Of a stretch of DNA of 64,000 nucleotides, positions 8,947-17,879 are shown in pieces (positions within the stretch are counted from its first letter, which is position 1; each line of letters starts with the position of its first letter). Where the stretch lies: contig NZ_JAGIYZ010000014.1 of the NCBI RefSeq assembly GCF_017813355.1, positions 84,472 through 148,471 of the forward strand, read 5' to 3'. This DNA is from Roseomonas nitratireducens (GTDB lineage Bacteria; Pseudomonadota; Alphaproteobacteria; Acetobacterales; Acetobacteraceae). Under the pieces are notes generated by a model. The model was not told where the DNA came from. It worked only from the letters and a program-made list of their open reading frames with translations, and made no database searches. The position numbers and the translations under genes are program-made.

Positions 8947-10491
8947 GTGTCGCAGGTGGCCGCCGCGGCCCGAGACCTGGGGGCCGCCGCCGGTTGGGCG
9001 GCGGTCCTCCTCCTCGCCGCGTCGCTCCGCCTCGCAATGCTCGGCGATGCGGAACTCTGGTACGACGAGGTGGCGACGGCGTTGTTCGCCGCCCTTCCAC
9101 TGCACGACATCTTCGGCTGGCTTACGCGGGTCGAAACCAACCCGCCCGTCTACTTCGCGGCTTTGCATCTTTGGGTAAACGTCGCGGGCGAGGCGGAGGT
9201 CGCGTTGCGGCTCCCCTCGGCGCTGGCCGGCATCGCTGCCGTGGCCGCGACCATGCTGCTCGCCACCCGCTGCTTCGGCCCGCGCGCCGGCATTTGGGCG
9301 GGACTCGTGATCGCCGTCGCAGCGTGGCATGTCATGCAATCGCGCGATGCCCGCGCATATGCCTTCCTGGTTCTGTTCTTCGCGCTCGCGCTGCTCGCGG
9401 CGCGGCGGCTGGCGGAGGTTGCGCCAAGGCAGCGGATACGGGCTGCCTGGCTGGCGGTGCTGCTCGGCTGCCTCGGCGCCACGATGCCCGCCATGCACCA
9501 TACCGGGTTGATCGCCGCGGCGACCGCGCACGCCTATGGGCTGTGGCACATGGCCGCGCGCCGGGAGGCGCACGTGCCGACCATCGCGTGGTTCGGCGCG
9601 GCAGGCCTCGTCTGCGTGTTGCTTTCGATGCCGATGCTGGTGATCGCTGTCGACCTCGCCGCCGATCCCTCGAACGCGACATCCTGGATGCACGAGCAGC
9701 GCTGGGTGCGCATCGGCCATAGCCTACAGGCCCATTTGACCGCCGCGCCCATCATGCTGGTACGGGACGGCCTACTGCGCGCGGTGGTGGCAGCGGCAGG
9801 CGGTGCGTTCACCCTGTTCATCCTCGCGCGCCTCGTGCGCGCTCACGGCAGCAGGACCGAGATACTGGCATTCGCCGGCACAGTCGCGACGGCGGTACTG
9901 CTGTTCCTCGCCGCGGAAGCGATCACGCCCGTGATGCTGGACAGGACCTTGTCGTTCCTGATGGTTCCCGTCGCGATCCTTATCGGCGCGGCGATCGCCG
10001 AGGACACGTCGGCGCGGTCGCGCGCCGGCGTTTTCGTCGCCTTCTCGGCGATCCAGGCGCCGATGCTCCTCGCCTGCTTCGATCCGCCATGGCATCGGCA
10101 GGCGTCGCGCCTTGCCGCGCTGGTTGCGGCCGGGCCGGGGACTATCGTCATGACGAACATCTTCGATGTCGCATCGGTCGAACGCTACGGCCGGGGCACT
10201 ACGGCCGACATGCTTGTGCCGACGGCGGTCGGCATCGGCCTCCAGCACCGGATGGTGGAGGTGCTGGGGCGCCCACGCATCATCGACGCCGAGGCGCTCG
10301 CAAGACGCGCCTGCGGTGCGGATCGCGTCGCGCCGCCACTGCGGATCGTCGAAAGCCTGCGGGGCCCCGGGCTTCGCGATGCGCTGGATCGTGCCGGCTG
10401 GACCCTCGTCGCCGCCGATACGGCCGGCGTATACGGCGTGGATATATGGGAGCCGCCGGAATGCGAACTCCCCGCCGGCAGCACCCGATGA
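8947..10491 (+). CDS. GT39/ArnT-like membrane glycosyltransferase
   Basis: A 514-residue polytopic protein read from a GTG. The first periplasmic loop carries the acidic motif ELWYDEVAT and then NPPVYFAALHLW, the layout of GT-C enzymes (PMT/ArnT type) that use polyprenyl-phosphate sugars on the periplasmic side. About ten hydrophobic segments are followed by a soluble C-terminal region. Codon use is looser than in the neighbours (ATA and other A/T-ending codons), suggesting different ancestry. uppP follows 28 bp later, which fits a polyprenyl-linked glycan role. Acceptor and sugar are unknown. Confidence 0.75.
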   Translation: MSQVAAAARDLGAAAGWAAVLLLAASLRLAMLGDAELWYDEVATALFAALPLHDIFGWLTRVETNPPVYFAALHLWVNVAGEAEVALRLPSALAGIAAVAATMLLATRCFGPRAGIWAGLVIAVAAWHVMQSRDARAYAFLVLFFALALLAARRLAEVAPRQRIRAAWLAVLLGCLGATMPAMHHTGLIAAATAHAYGLWHMAARREAHVPTIAWFGAAGLVCVLLSMPMLVIAVDLAADPSNATSWMHEQRWVRIGHSLQAHLTAAPIMLVRDGLLRAVVAAAGGAFTLFILARLVRAHGSRTEILAFAGTVATAVLLFLAAEAITPVMLDRTLSFLMVPVAILIGAAIAEDTSARSRAGVFVAFSAIQAPMLLACFDPPWHRQASRLAALVAAGPGTIVMTNIFDVASVERYGRGTTADMLVPTAVGIGLQHRMVEVLGRPRIIDAEALARRACGADRVAPPLRIVESLRGPGLRDALDRAGWTLVAADTAGVYGVDIWEPPECELPAGSTR

Positions 10492-10519
10492 ACGCCCTTC
10501 AGCCACCTGGACCAGCGAC

Positions 10520-11323
10520 ATGCACCTGAACGACCTGTTCGCCGCCCTGCTCATGGGCATCGTCGAGGGGCTGACCGAGTTCCTCCCCATCTCCTCCACC
10601 GGCCACCTGATCCTGCTCGGCGAGCTGATCGGCTTCCGCGGGCCGCCGGGGAAGACCTTCGAGATCTCGATCCAGCTCGGCGCCATCCTCGCCGTGGTGG
10701 TGATCTACCGGAAGCTGATCCTCGACCTGATGCTGCACATGTGGCGCCCGGGGTTGCAGCGCTTCTACGTGGTGAACCTGCTGCTCGCCTTCCTGCCGGC
10801 CGCGGTCATCGGCGCGACGCTGCATTCCACGATCACGGGGCTGCTGTTCAACCCCTGGGTGGTCTGCGTGGCGCTGATCCTGGGCGGCATCGCCATCATC
10901 GCGATCGAGCGGGCGCGGCCGGAACCCTCGATCCGCTCGGTGCCGGAGATCGGGCCGCTCGCCGCGCTGCTGATCGGCTTCGGCCAGGCGCTGGCGATGA
11001 TCCCGGGCACGTCGCGGTCCGGCGCGACCATCATCACCGCGCTGCTGATCGGCGTGGATCGCAAGACGGCGGCCGAATTCTCCTTCGTCCTCGCCATCCC
11101 GACCATGCTCGCGGCGACGGTCTACTCGCTCTACAAGGCGCGCGCGGACATCGACGTCTCGGCCTTCGGGCAGATCGGCGTCGGCTTCGCCGCGGCCTTC
11201 ATCGTCGCCTTCCTGACCGTGCGCGCGGTGCTCGCCGTGATCGGCCGGATCGGCTTCACGCCCTTCGGGTGGTACCGCATCGGCCTTGGGGTGCTCATGC
11301 TCGCGGTGCTGTCATTCCGATAA
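10520..11323 (+). CDS. uppP: undecaprenyl-diphosphate phosphatase
   Basis: A 267-residue integral membrane enzyme (UppP/BacA) that removes a phosphate from undecaprenyl diphosphate to regenerate the carrier lipid for peptidoglycan and glycan export. Both family motifs are intact: EGLTEFLPISSTGHL near the N-terminus and PGTSRSGATI in the second half. The length is usual. Expression should also confer bacitracin tolerance. It directly follows the GT39-like gene. Confidence 0.97.
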   Translation: MHLNDLFAALLMGIVEGLTEFLPISSTGHLILLGELIGFRGPPGKTFEISIQLGAILAVVVIYRKLILDLMLHMWRPGLQRFYVVNLLLAFLPAAVIGATLHSTITGLLFNPWVVCVALILGGIAIIAIERARPEPSIRSVPEIGPLAALLIGFGQALAMIPGTSRSGATIITALLIGVDRKTAAEFSFVLAIPTMLAATVYSLYKARADIDVSAFGQIGVGFAAAFIVAFLTVRAVLAVIGRIGFTPFGWYRIGLGVLMLAVLSFR

Positions 11324-11398
11324 CGGAAGATCGCCCGGCGTCAGCGAATTCGTGACATCCGGCATGTAGCCTCCGCCGCCATTCGCGATCCTTCAAGC

Positions 11399-12994
11399 AT
11401 GCCGATAGCCCTCCTCATCGCCGCCGCCCTTGCCGTTGTCTGCATGCCGGTGCTGGCGGTGCCGGTTCCCCCGCTACTCGACTACCCGAACCATCTCGCA
11501 CGGCTCTGGCTGCTGGCGGGCGGGCTCGAACGCCCGGCGCTTGCCGCCTTCTACGAAGCGGACTGGCGCAACGCCTTCACCAATGGCGGCATGGACACGC
11601 TGGTGGTGTTGCTGGCGCCGCTCCTGGGCGGAGCGGAGCCTGCGATGCGCCTCATGCTGGCGCTGGCGCTGGTGTTGCCGCCGCTCGGCGCCGCGGCGCT
11701 GAACCGCGCGCTCTTCGGCGGCTGGCGCGCCTGGCAGGTCGGCTTCGCGGTCCTCGCCTTCAACGGCATTCTCCTGGCGGGCTTCCTGAGCTTCATGATC
11801 GGCCTCGGCCTCGCGCTGCTGGCCGCCGCGGCGGAACCCGCGCTCGTGCGCCGCGCCTGGCTGCCGCGGCTTGTGGTGCGCGCGGCCTTCGGGGTGCTGC
11901 TGATCTGGATGCATGCGCTCGGGCTCGCCTTCTACCTGGCGTTGCTGGTGGGTCTCGCGATCGGGCCCTCGATGCGCGCCGCGCTGGCGGGGCCGCGCGC
12001 CATCGCGGCGGCGGCCGGGCGGGCGGCGCTCGCCGTCGCGTCGGCGGCGCTGCCCGCCTTCCTCATGCTGCACCTGTCCGGGACGCCGGGGCCGTGGGAC
12101 GGCGCGGCGGAGGACGACACGCTGCTGCGACCCTGGTCCGGCTATGCCTTCTTCGAGAAGGTCCGCGCCCTGACCACCGCCTTCGGCACCTATGAGGTTC
12201 CGGTCGACCTCGCGATGCTGCTGGCCGTGCTTGCGGTCGCACGCTGGGCGCTGGCGAAGGACCGCCTGCGGGTGCATGGCGGGCTGCTGGCCGCCGCGGG
12301 CGGATTGCTGGTGCTGGCGATCATCATGCCGAACACGCTCGGCGGGACGGGCTGGATGGACCGGCGTTTCCCGATCATGGCGCTGCTCACCTTCCTCGCG
12401 GCGATGTTGCCACGCGTGCCGGCCGGACGGCACCTGGCGGTCGCCGCCGGCCTGCTGCTCATCGTCGCGCTGCGCGCGGCCTGGATGGGCTGGGTGTGGG
12501 ATGCGCGCCAGGCCGACATCGCCGCGGTGGAGCGCGCGATCGCCCCGATGCCGCCCGGCGCCGCGCTGCTCGTCGCCTATGAGTTCCCCGGCGACCGCTT
12601 CGCCTCCCCGGTCGGCCGCTATTTCCCGCGCGGCCAGATGCCGACCTACGAGCATCTCGGCGCCCTGGCCGTGACGCGGCGCGAAGCCTTCGTCCCGACG
12701 CTCTTCGCGCTGCGAGGGCGGCACGTGCTGCGCGTGCTCCCGCCCTGGGACGAGCTGGCGCTGGCCAATGGGCTCGGGGTTGCGGTCACCCAGCTGGACG
12801 ACGCGACGGCGGGCGATGCGCGGCCCTATCTGCGCGACTGGCGCCGACGCTTCGACTACCTGCTGGTGCTCGACGGGGACCATCCCGGCGGCGGCGTGCG
12901 CGCCGCGCCGACCCAGGGCCTCGCGCGCGTCGCCATGGAGGGCTTCGCGCGGCTCTACCGGATCGAACGCCCCGGCGAGGCAGCCGCGCGATAG
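11399..12994 (+). CDS. hypothetical polytopic membrane protein
   Basis: A 531-residue protein with roughly ten hydrophobic segments and a soluble C-terminal part of about 130 residues. An early loop reads PPLLDYPNHLAR, in the place where GT-C enzymes carry their acidic motif, and a TMD-loop-TMD pattern follows. This is suggestive of a GT-C-like fold but no family was recognised. It begins 75 bp after uppP on the same strand. Function unknown. Confidence 0.6.
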   Translation: MPIALLIAAALAVVCMPVLAVPVPPLLDYPNHLARLWLLAGGLERPALAAFYEADWRNAFTNGGMDTLVVLLAPLLGGAEPAMRLMLALALVLPPLGAAALNRALFGGWRAWQVGFAVLAFNGILLAGFLSFMIGLGLALLAAAAEPALVRRAWLPRLVVRAAFGVLLIWMHALGLAFYLALLVGLAIGPSMRAALAGPRAIAAAAGRAALAVASAALPAFLMLHLSGTPGPWDGAAEDDTLLRPWSGYAFFEKVRALTTAFGTYEVPVDLAMLLAVLAVARWALAKDRLRVHGGLLAAAGGLLVLAIIMPNTLGGTGWMDRRFPIMALLTFLAAMLPRVPAGRHLAVAAGLLLIVALRAAWMGWVWDARQADIAAVERAIAPMPPGAALLVAYEFPGDRFASPVGRYFPRGQMPTYEHLGALAVTRREAFVPTLFALRGRHVLRVLPPWDELALANGLGVAVTQLDDATAGDARPYLRDWRRRFDYLLVLDGDHPGGGVRAAPTQGLARVAMEGFARLYRIERPGEAAAR

Positions 12995-13001
12995 GGCCGG
13001 G

Positions 13002-13271
13002 TCAGGCCGCCCGACGCGCCTCCGACCCGCCGCGCAGCTCCTGCACGCCGATCACCTGGGACAGGTTGCCCGCGACAAGGTGCACCATGCCGGCCGGCAT
13101 GGCCTCGAGCGCGATCTCGACGCGCATCGCATCGCCCTCGCGCCGGGCGAGCAGCAGGTCCGGCACCAGGTCGCGCTTCGCGAGCGGCTGGAGCAGGCGC
13201 GGGAGCAGCCCCGGCGAGGGTTCCGCGAGCAGCACGAAGCGCGCGGGAACAAGATGTTCGGGATCGGTCAT
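13002..13271 (-). CDS. small ACT-domain-like protein
   Basis: An 89-residue protein whose layout (RFVLLAEPSPGLLPRLLQPLAKRDL, then a beta strand VEIAL and a helix ending near the C-terminus) resembles a lone ACT domain of the acetolactate-synthase small-subunit type. Such domains bind amino acids and regulate enzymes. No ilv gene is nearby. The ATG at 13271 is preferred to an in-frame TTG 18 bp upstream. It converges on the membrane-protein gene with a 7-bp gap. Confidence 0.55.
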   Translation of the reverse strand: MTDPEHLVPARFVLLAEPSPGLLPRLLQPLAKRDLVPDLLLARREGDAMRVEIALEAMPAGMVHLVAGNLSQVIGVQELRGGSEARRAA

Positions 13272-13456
13272 GGCGTGGGACTCTGACAAGGGCGGGACGG
13301 GCGGAATTCAGGACGGCCGATGGTGCGCCCGGGACGGGCGCGGCCTCATTCGGCCGTGCCGGTAATTCGCCCTGCGATGCGCCGCCGCAATGTCATGGCG
13401 CGAACCTAGCAGCCGCGCGGCGGTCGCGCCAGCGCGGAGGTTCGAGCGGCGCCGGG

Positions 13457-13510
13457 CGATCGGATTTCGTGCCGTGGGATCAATGCGTTCCGGAGCAGGA
13501 AATCCGATCG
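13457..13510. repeat. 12-bp perfect inverted repeat in a 302-bp gene-free gap
   Basis: CGATCGGATTTC (13457-13468) is mirrored exactly by GAAATCCGATCG (13499-13510) with 30 bp between. It lies in the divergent gap 13272-13573 between the ACT-like gene and a Bug gene, 64 bp before the latter's start. Nothing else was recognised in this gap. It could be an operator pair or a leader hairpin. Confidence 0.6.
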
Positions 13511-13573
13511 GCCGTGTCCGGCCGGCCGGATATTGCTCTAGCCTTCGTTCCGTCCACGCCGGAGAACGCCGTC

Positions 13574-14533
13574 ATGCAGCGCCGCAACCTCCTCCTCCTC
13601 GCCCCAGCGCTGCTCGCCGCGCCGGCACTCGCGCAATCCTATCCGGGGCCGGTGCGCCTCATCGTGCCCTTCGCCACCGGCGGGACCACGGACATCATCG
13701 CGCGGCTGATCGCCGAGGAGATGGGGCGGCGGCTCGGCACCACCGTGATCGTGGAGAACCGGCCGGGCGCCGGCGCCACGCTCGGCACAGGCCTCGTCGC
13801 GCGCGCCGCGCCGGACGGGACGACGCTGCTGATCTCCACCATCTCCGGCATGGCGGTGGGGCACACGCTGTATCGCGACCGCATCCAGTGGGACGCGGAC
13901 CGGGATTTCGCACATATCGCGACGATCCTCGGCACGCCCTACCTGCTGCTGGTCAATCCGCAGACACCGATGCGCACGGTGGCGGACTTCGTGGCGGCGG
14001 CGAAGCGGCCGAACGGCGTCGCCTACGCCACCAGCGGCATCGGATCCGTGCCGCATCTGGTCGGTCTCAGGCTGGCGCAGGCGGCGGGGTTCGAGTTGCA
14101 GCACATTCCCTATCGCGGCGGGTCGCAGGCGGCGACGGACGCGATCGCGGGCACCGTGCCGTCCGTGATGGACAGCCTGACCGCGGCCTCGGCCTATATC
14201 CGCGCGGGCAGCCTGCGCGCGCTCGCCTTCACGACGCGGGAGAGGATCGCCGACTTCCCCGACATCCCGACCTTCGTCGAGAGCGGCTTCCCCGACATCA
14301 TCGCCGATGGCTGGGCCGGCATCGCCGCGCCCGCGGGTACCCCGCGCGCCTTGCAGGAGCGGCTGGCCGCCGCGATCCGAGAGGCGATGGCGGCACCCCA
14401 GGTGGCACGGCGCTATGCGGAAACGGCGACGCTGCCGGGGCGCCTGTTCCTCGACGACGCGCAGGCCTTCGTGCGGGCGGAGATCGCGGCCTGGGCGCCG
14501 GTGGTGCGCGCTTCCGGCGCCACGCCAGGGTGA
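13574..14533 (+). CDS. tripartite tricarboxylate transporter (TctC/Bug) binding protein 1
   Basis: A 319-residue periplasmic solute-binding protein. The signal peptide covers about 1-20 (ALAQ end). Bug-family landmarks are present: VRLIVPFATGGTTDIIAR, VENRPGAGATLGT, the AAPDGTTLL turn and HIPYRGGSQAATD. No TctA/TctB membrane genes are near. Ligands of such orphan Bug proteins are usually small carboxylates or amides but cannot be read from sequence. It lies behind a long inverted repeat. Confidence 0.92.
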   Translation: MQRRNLLLLAPALLAAPALAQSYPGPVRLIVPFATGGTTDIIARLIAEEMGRRLGTTVIVENRPGAGATLGTGLVARAAPDGTTLLISTISGMAVGHTLYRDRIQWDADRDFAHIATILGTPYLLLVNPQTPMRTVADFVAAAKRPNGVAYATSGIGSVPHLVGLRLAQAAGFELQHIPYRGGSQAATDAIAGTVPSVMDSLTAASAYIRAGSLRALAFTTRERIADFPDIPTFVESGFPDIIADGWAGIAAPAGTPRALQERLAAAIREAMAAPQVARRYAETATLPGRLFLDDAQAFVRAEIAAWAPVVRASGATPG

Positions 14534-14549
14534 GGGCGCATTTCCCACT

Positions 14550-14574
14550 GGCGCCGCCGGCGCCGCCGGGTTTT
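14550..14574 (+). terminator. possible intrinsic terminator after the Bug gene
   Basis: GGCGCC-GCC-GGCGCC hairpin followed by GCCGGG and TTTT, 16 bp after the Bug stop codon. The T run is short and the stem sits slightly away from it, so this is a weak call. Confidence 0.35.
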
Positions 14575-14646
14575 GATCGGCGTCAAGGACCGCGCCGCGT
14601 CGATGGCGAATGAGGCACGGACCGCCATACGCACAGGGAGAGAACC

Positions 14647-15369
14647 ATGGCACGCGTCGCACTCGTCACCGGAGGCCAGCGCGGCATCGGCGCCGCGATC
14701 AGCGAGGCCTTGCAGGCCTCGGGCCGCAAGGTCGTCGCCTCCTTCGCCGGCAACGAGCAGGCGGCGGAGGCCTTCACCAAGCGCACCGGTATCCCCTGCT
14801 ACAAGTTCGACGTGGCGGACTACGAATCCTGCGCGACCGCGCTGAAGCAGATCGAGCAGGAGGTCGGGCCGGTCGAGGTGCTGGTCAACAATGCCGGCAT
14901 CACGCGCGACGCCACGATGAAGCGCATGTCCCGCGACATGTGGGACGCGGTGATCGATACCAACCTCGGCTCCTGCTACAACATGTGCAAGCTGGTGTGG
15001 GACGGCATGACGGCCCGCAAGTTCGGCCGCATCGTCAACATCGGTTCCATCAACGGCCAGGCCGGGCAGTACGGCCAGGTGAACTACGCCGCCGCCAAGT
15101 CCGGCATCCATGGCTTCACCAAGGCGCTGGCCCAGGAAGGCGCGCGCAGCCAGATCACGGTGAACGCCATCGCGCCGGGCTATGTGGACACCGAGATGGT
15201 GCGCGCCGTGCCGCCGGACGTGCTCGAGAAGATCGTCGCGCGCATCCCGATGGGCCGCCTCGGCCGCGCCTACGACATCGCGCGCGGCGTGCTGTTCCTT
15301 ACCGCCGACGACGCGGATTTCATCACCGGATCGACGCTGTCGATCAACGGCGGCCAGCACATGTACTGA
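14647..15369 (+). CDS. phaB: acetoacetyl-CoA reductase
   Basis: A 240-residue short-chain dehydrogenase that reduces acetoacetyl-CoA to (R)-3-hydroxybutyryl-CoA with NADPH for PHB synthesis. It shows the cofactor motif TGGQRGIG, NNAG, the catalytic Ser of NIGSINGQ and Tyr/Lys of NYAAAKSG, and the C-terminal GSTLSINGGQHMY ending typical of PhaB. Length and end distinguish it from generic FabG. The ribosome site AGGGAGAG precedes the ATG. phaA and phaC are not in the window. Confidence 0.93.
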   Translation: MARVALVTGGQRGIGAAISEALQASGRKVVASFAGNEQAAEAFTKRTGIPCYKFDVADYESCATALKQIEQEVGPVEVLVNNAGITRDATMKRMSRDMWDAVIDTNLGSCYNMCKLVWDGMTARKFGRIVNIGSINGQAGQYGQVNYAAAKSGIHGFTKALAQEGARSQITVNAIAPGYVDTEMVRAVPPDVLEKIVARIPMGRLGRAYDIARGVLFLTADDADFITGSTLSINGGQHMY

Positions 15370-15373
15370 CGCG

Positions 15374-15928
15374 ATGGAGGCGGTCGCCGTCATCGGTCGC
15401 GACGGGCCGGACCCGTCGCGGCGAACCGGGGCGCGCGACCGCCACATCGCCTTCATCGAGGGCGCGGCGGCCGAAGGCCTGTTGCTGCTCGGCCTGCCGA
15501 TCCATACGGAGGAAGGGCGCTCCGCCGGGTCCCTAATGGTGGTGCCGGCTGATCGGGTCACGGACTATCTCGCCCGCGAACCCTTCGCGCAGGCCGGGGT
15601 CTGGGCGGTGGTCGACCGCCGCCCGATGCGCATTCCGCGCCTGCCCTGGCGCCCATGGCCAGGCGATGCGCCGGCGGAAGGGCGCATGTCGATCCTGTTC
15701 GCCGATGGCGCGGCGCCGGTCGAAGCGCTCGCGGTCGCCGCGCGCGACGGCTGGCTGCTCTTCGCCGCCGCCACGCGCGACCGGGAGGGCGCCGTGCTCG
15801 TCACCACCCATGCCGCGCCCACGGATGCCCAGGCCTGGGCGGCGACGGCGCTGCCGGGATGCCGCCTCGCGGCCGTGCATCCGACGCGCTGGCGGCCGTT
15901 GCCTTATCCGCCGCTGCCCTCGGGCTGA
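15374..15928 (+). CDS. two-domain YCII-related protein 1
   Basis: A 184-residue cytoplasmic protein starting 4 bp after the phaB stop. The first half matches the YCII fold: an opening strand AVAVIGRDGPDP, the ARDRHIAFIEG helix, LLLLGLP, and YLAREPFAQAGVW. The second half is a weaker, diverged repeat of the same fold lacking the RxxHL helix. It is a paralogue of the next gene. YCII proteins have a conserved His/Asp pair whose reaction is mostly unknown. Confidence 0.75.
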   Translation: MEAVAVIGRDGPDPSRRTGARDRHIAFIEGAAAEGLLLLGLPIHTEEGRSAGSLMVVPADRVTDYLAREPFAQAGVWAVVDRRPMRIPRLPWRPWPGDAPAEGRMSILFADGAAPVEALAVAARDGWLLFAAATRDREGAVLVTTHAAPTDAQAWAATALPGCRLAAVHPTRWRPLPYPPLPSG

Positions 15929-15979
15929 CGCGGCGGACGTCGCGTGGCAGGCTGCGCCCCGCAGCAAGGGAACGTCGCC

Positions 15980-16615
15980 ATGGGCTACGCCATCATCGCC
16001 TGGGACGGGCCGGATCCGTCGCGCCGCGCCGCGGCGCGCGACCGCCACCTGTCCGTCATCACGCGCTGGGCGGAGGAAGGGCGCCTCGCGCTCGGCGTGC
16101 CGCTGTTCACGCCGGACTGGCAGCCGGCGGGGTCGCTGATGGTGCTGGAGGTGCCCGACCGCGCCGGGCTCGACGCCTATCTCGGCGAGGAACCCTTTGC
16201 CGCCGAGGGTGTCTGGGCGCGCTGGACCGTGCATCCGTTCCGCATCGCGCCCCTGCGCTACCGGCCCCTGCCCCAGCCTGGCGAGCCGATCTCGGCTACC
16301 CGGACGCACACCGTCATCGTCGCCATGGATGGCACCGATGCCGCGGCGCCCGCGCGACGCGCGGCGGTGCGGGAAGCGCATCTGGCGCGCGTCGTGCCGA
16401 TGGCGGCGGACGGCACGCTGGCGATGGGCGGCGCCATCCTGGACGAGGCCGGCGCGATGCGCGGGTCGATCGCCGTGACGCGCCACGCGAGCGACGATGC
16501 CGCGCGCGCCTGGTTGGCGGAGGATCCGTATGTGACCGATGGCGTCTGGAACGACATCGCGCTGCATGGGACGCGGTTTGCACCGCTGCCGTACCGGGCG
16601 TTGCCAGGGGCGTGA
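15980..16615 (+). CDS. two-domain YCII-related protein 2
   Basis: A 211-residue protein made of two YCII repeats. Repeat 1 has WDGPDPSRRAAARDRHLSVI, LALGVPLFT and YLGEEPFAAEGVW. Repeat 2 has AMDGTDAAAPARRAAVREAHL, LAMGGAILD and WLAEDPYVTDGVW. Both keep the Asp-Gly and His positions. It is clearly related to the preceding gene (DGPDPSRR, ARDRH), so the pair arose by tandem duplication. It is 51 bp downstream and probably in the phaB transcription unit. Function unknown. Confidence 0.75.
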   Translation: MGYAIIAWDGPDPSRRAAARDRHLSVITRWAEEGRLALGVPLFTPDWQPAGSLMVLEVPDRAGLDAYLGEEPFAAEGVWARWTVHPFRIAPLRYRPLPQPGEPISATRTHTVIVAMDGTDAAAPARRAAVREAHLARVVPMAADGTLAMGGAILDEAGAMRGSIAVTRHASDDAARAWLAEDPYVTDGVWNDIALHGTRFAPLPYRALPGA

Positions 16616-16685
16616 CAAGCCTGGACGCGCGACGCTTCCCGCCGCAAGACGCATTCACGCGCCCTGCGCGCGGACCGGGGCGGCG

Positions 16686-17879
16686 ATGACGCGACATCCG
16701 TACGTCGTCATTCTCGCCCTCGGGCTGATGGTCGCCGGGTACGCGATACTCCTGCTCGGTCTCCGCGGCGCGGGCATATGGCTGCTGGACAGGGAAGGAC
16801 TGCCTGCGCGGAACGACTTCCTCGCGATATGGACGGCGGGCCGGCTTGCACTGGGCGGGATGGCGGCGGATGTCTACGACTGGGTCGCGCTCGAGGCCGA
16901 GATGCGCCGCGCCGGGGTGCCGACGCCCGAGGGCCTGCCGCCCCTGGGCTGGATGTATCCGCCGGGCTTTCTTCTCGTCGCCGCCATCCTGGCTATAGCA
17001 CCCTGGACTTGGTCCTTTCTCGCATGGCAGGGGATGACCATCGCAATGCTCTGTGCGACGCAGGCGATGATAGCGCGAGATCAGCGCGGGTTGGCGATCC
17101 TGTTGGGGGTCGCAACGCCATGCGCGTTGCTCTGCGTCGTCCAGGGGCAGACCGGTTTCCTGAGCGCCGCGCTCCTGGGCTCCGGGCTTTTCTGGCTCGA
17201 CCGGAAGCCGGCGCTTGCAGGCGCGTTGCTTGGACTTGCGACGTTCAAGCCGCATATCGGTTTCGTCGTCCCGCTACTGCTCGTGGCGACGGGGCGTTGG
17301 AAGGTGCTGCTGTTCGGCGGATTGGCCGCCTGCGCGTTCGCTGCGGCCGCGGCGTTGATTCTGGGGATGCCCGCCTGGGTGGCGTTTCTTGGCTCCCTTC
17401 ATGGCTCGTCCGTTCGCTTCCTGATGGCCGACGGGTTTCGGGTGCCGTTGCAGTCGATCCACAGCACCATGCTCGACATCGGTGCAGATCGTTCGGTTGC
17501 GGGATTGGCGCATGGCGGCGTTGCGCTTGCCGCTCTGCTGGGCGCCCTGAAGATCTGGCGCGATCCTGGCAGCGACGAGGGGCTTCGTGGCGCCTCTGCG
17601 CTCGGTGCGGCCTACCTTGCGACGCCCTACGCCCTGCCGCATGACAGTGTCGCGCTTGCGGTCGCGGCCGGGTTCCTCCTGCGCCATGCCAGATGGGATG
17701 TCCTTACACCGACGGATCGGAGCCTCCTGCTGCTGGCGGTGATTGTCGTACCGGCGGGCAGCCTCCTGTCGCGTGCGAGCTTCCCGACGCCAGCGGCGTG
17801 GCTCACGATGCTCGGGCTTACGCTTTGGCTTTACCTGCGGCTGCGTAGGTTTCCTGGCGCCTGGCCATCGCGCCCCTGA
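16686..17879 (+). CDS. GT87 (DUF2029)-like membrane glycosyltransferase A
   Basis: A 397-residue polytopic protein. Features fit GT87/DUF2029, a GT-C family using polyprenyl-linked mannose or other sugars: an acidic first loop (ARNDFLAIWTAG), WMYPPGFLL, GQTGFLSAALL and TFKPHIGF. It uses several ATA isoleucine codons, which are scarce in the surrounding genes, and so looks compositionally foreign. It faces a paralogue encoded on the opposite strand, and the two reading frames overlap by 62 bp at their 3' ends. Confidence 0.72.
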   Translation: MTRHPYVVILALGLMVAGYAILLLGLRGAGIWLLDREGLPARNDFLAIWTAGRLALGGMAADVYDWVALEAEMRRAGVPTPEGLPPLGWMYPPGFLLVAAILAIAPWTWSFLAWQGMTIAMLCATQAMIARDQRGLAILLGVATPCALLCVVQGQTGFLSAALLGSGLFWLDRKPALAGALLGLATFKPHIGFVVPLLLVATGRWKVLLFGGLAACAFAAAAALILGMPAWVAFLGSLHGSSVRFLMADGFRVPLQSIHSTMLDIGADRSVAGLAHGGVALAALLGALKIWRDPGSDEGLRGASALGAAYLATPYALPHDSVALAVAAGFLLRHARWDVLTPTDRSLLLLAVIVVPAGSLLSRASFPTPAAWLTMLGLTLWLYLRLRRFPGAWPSRP

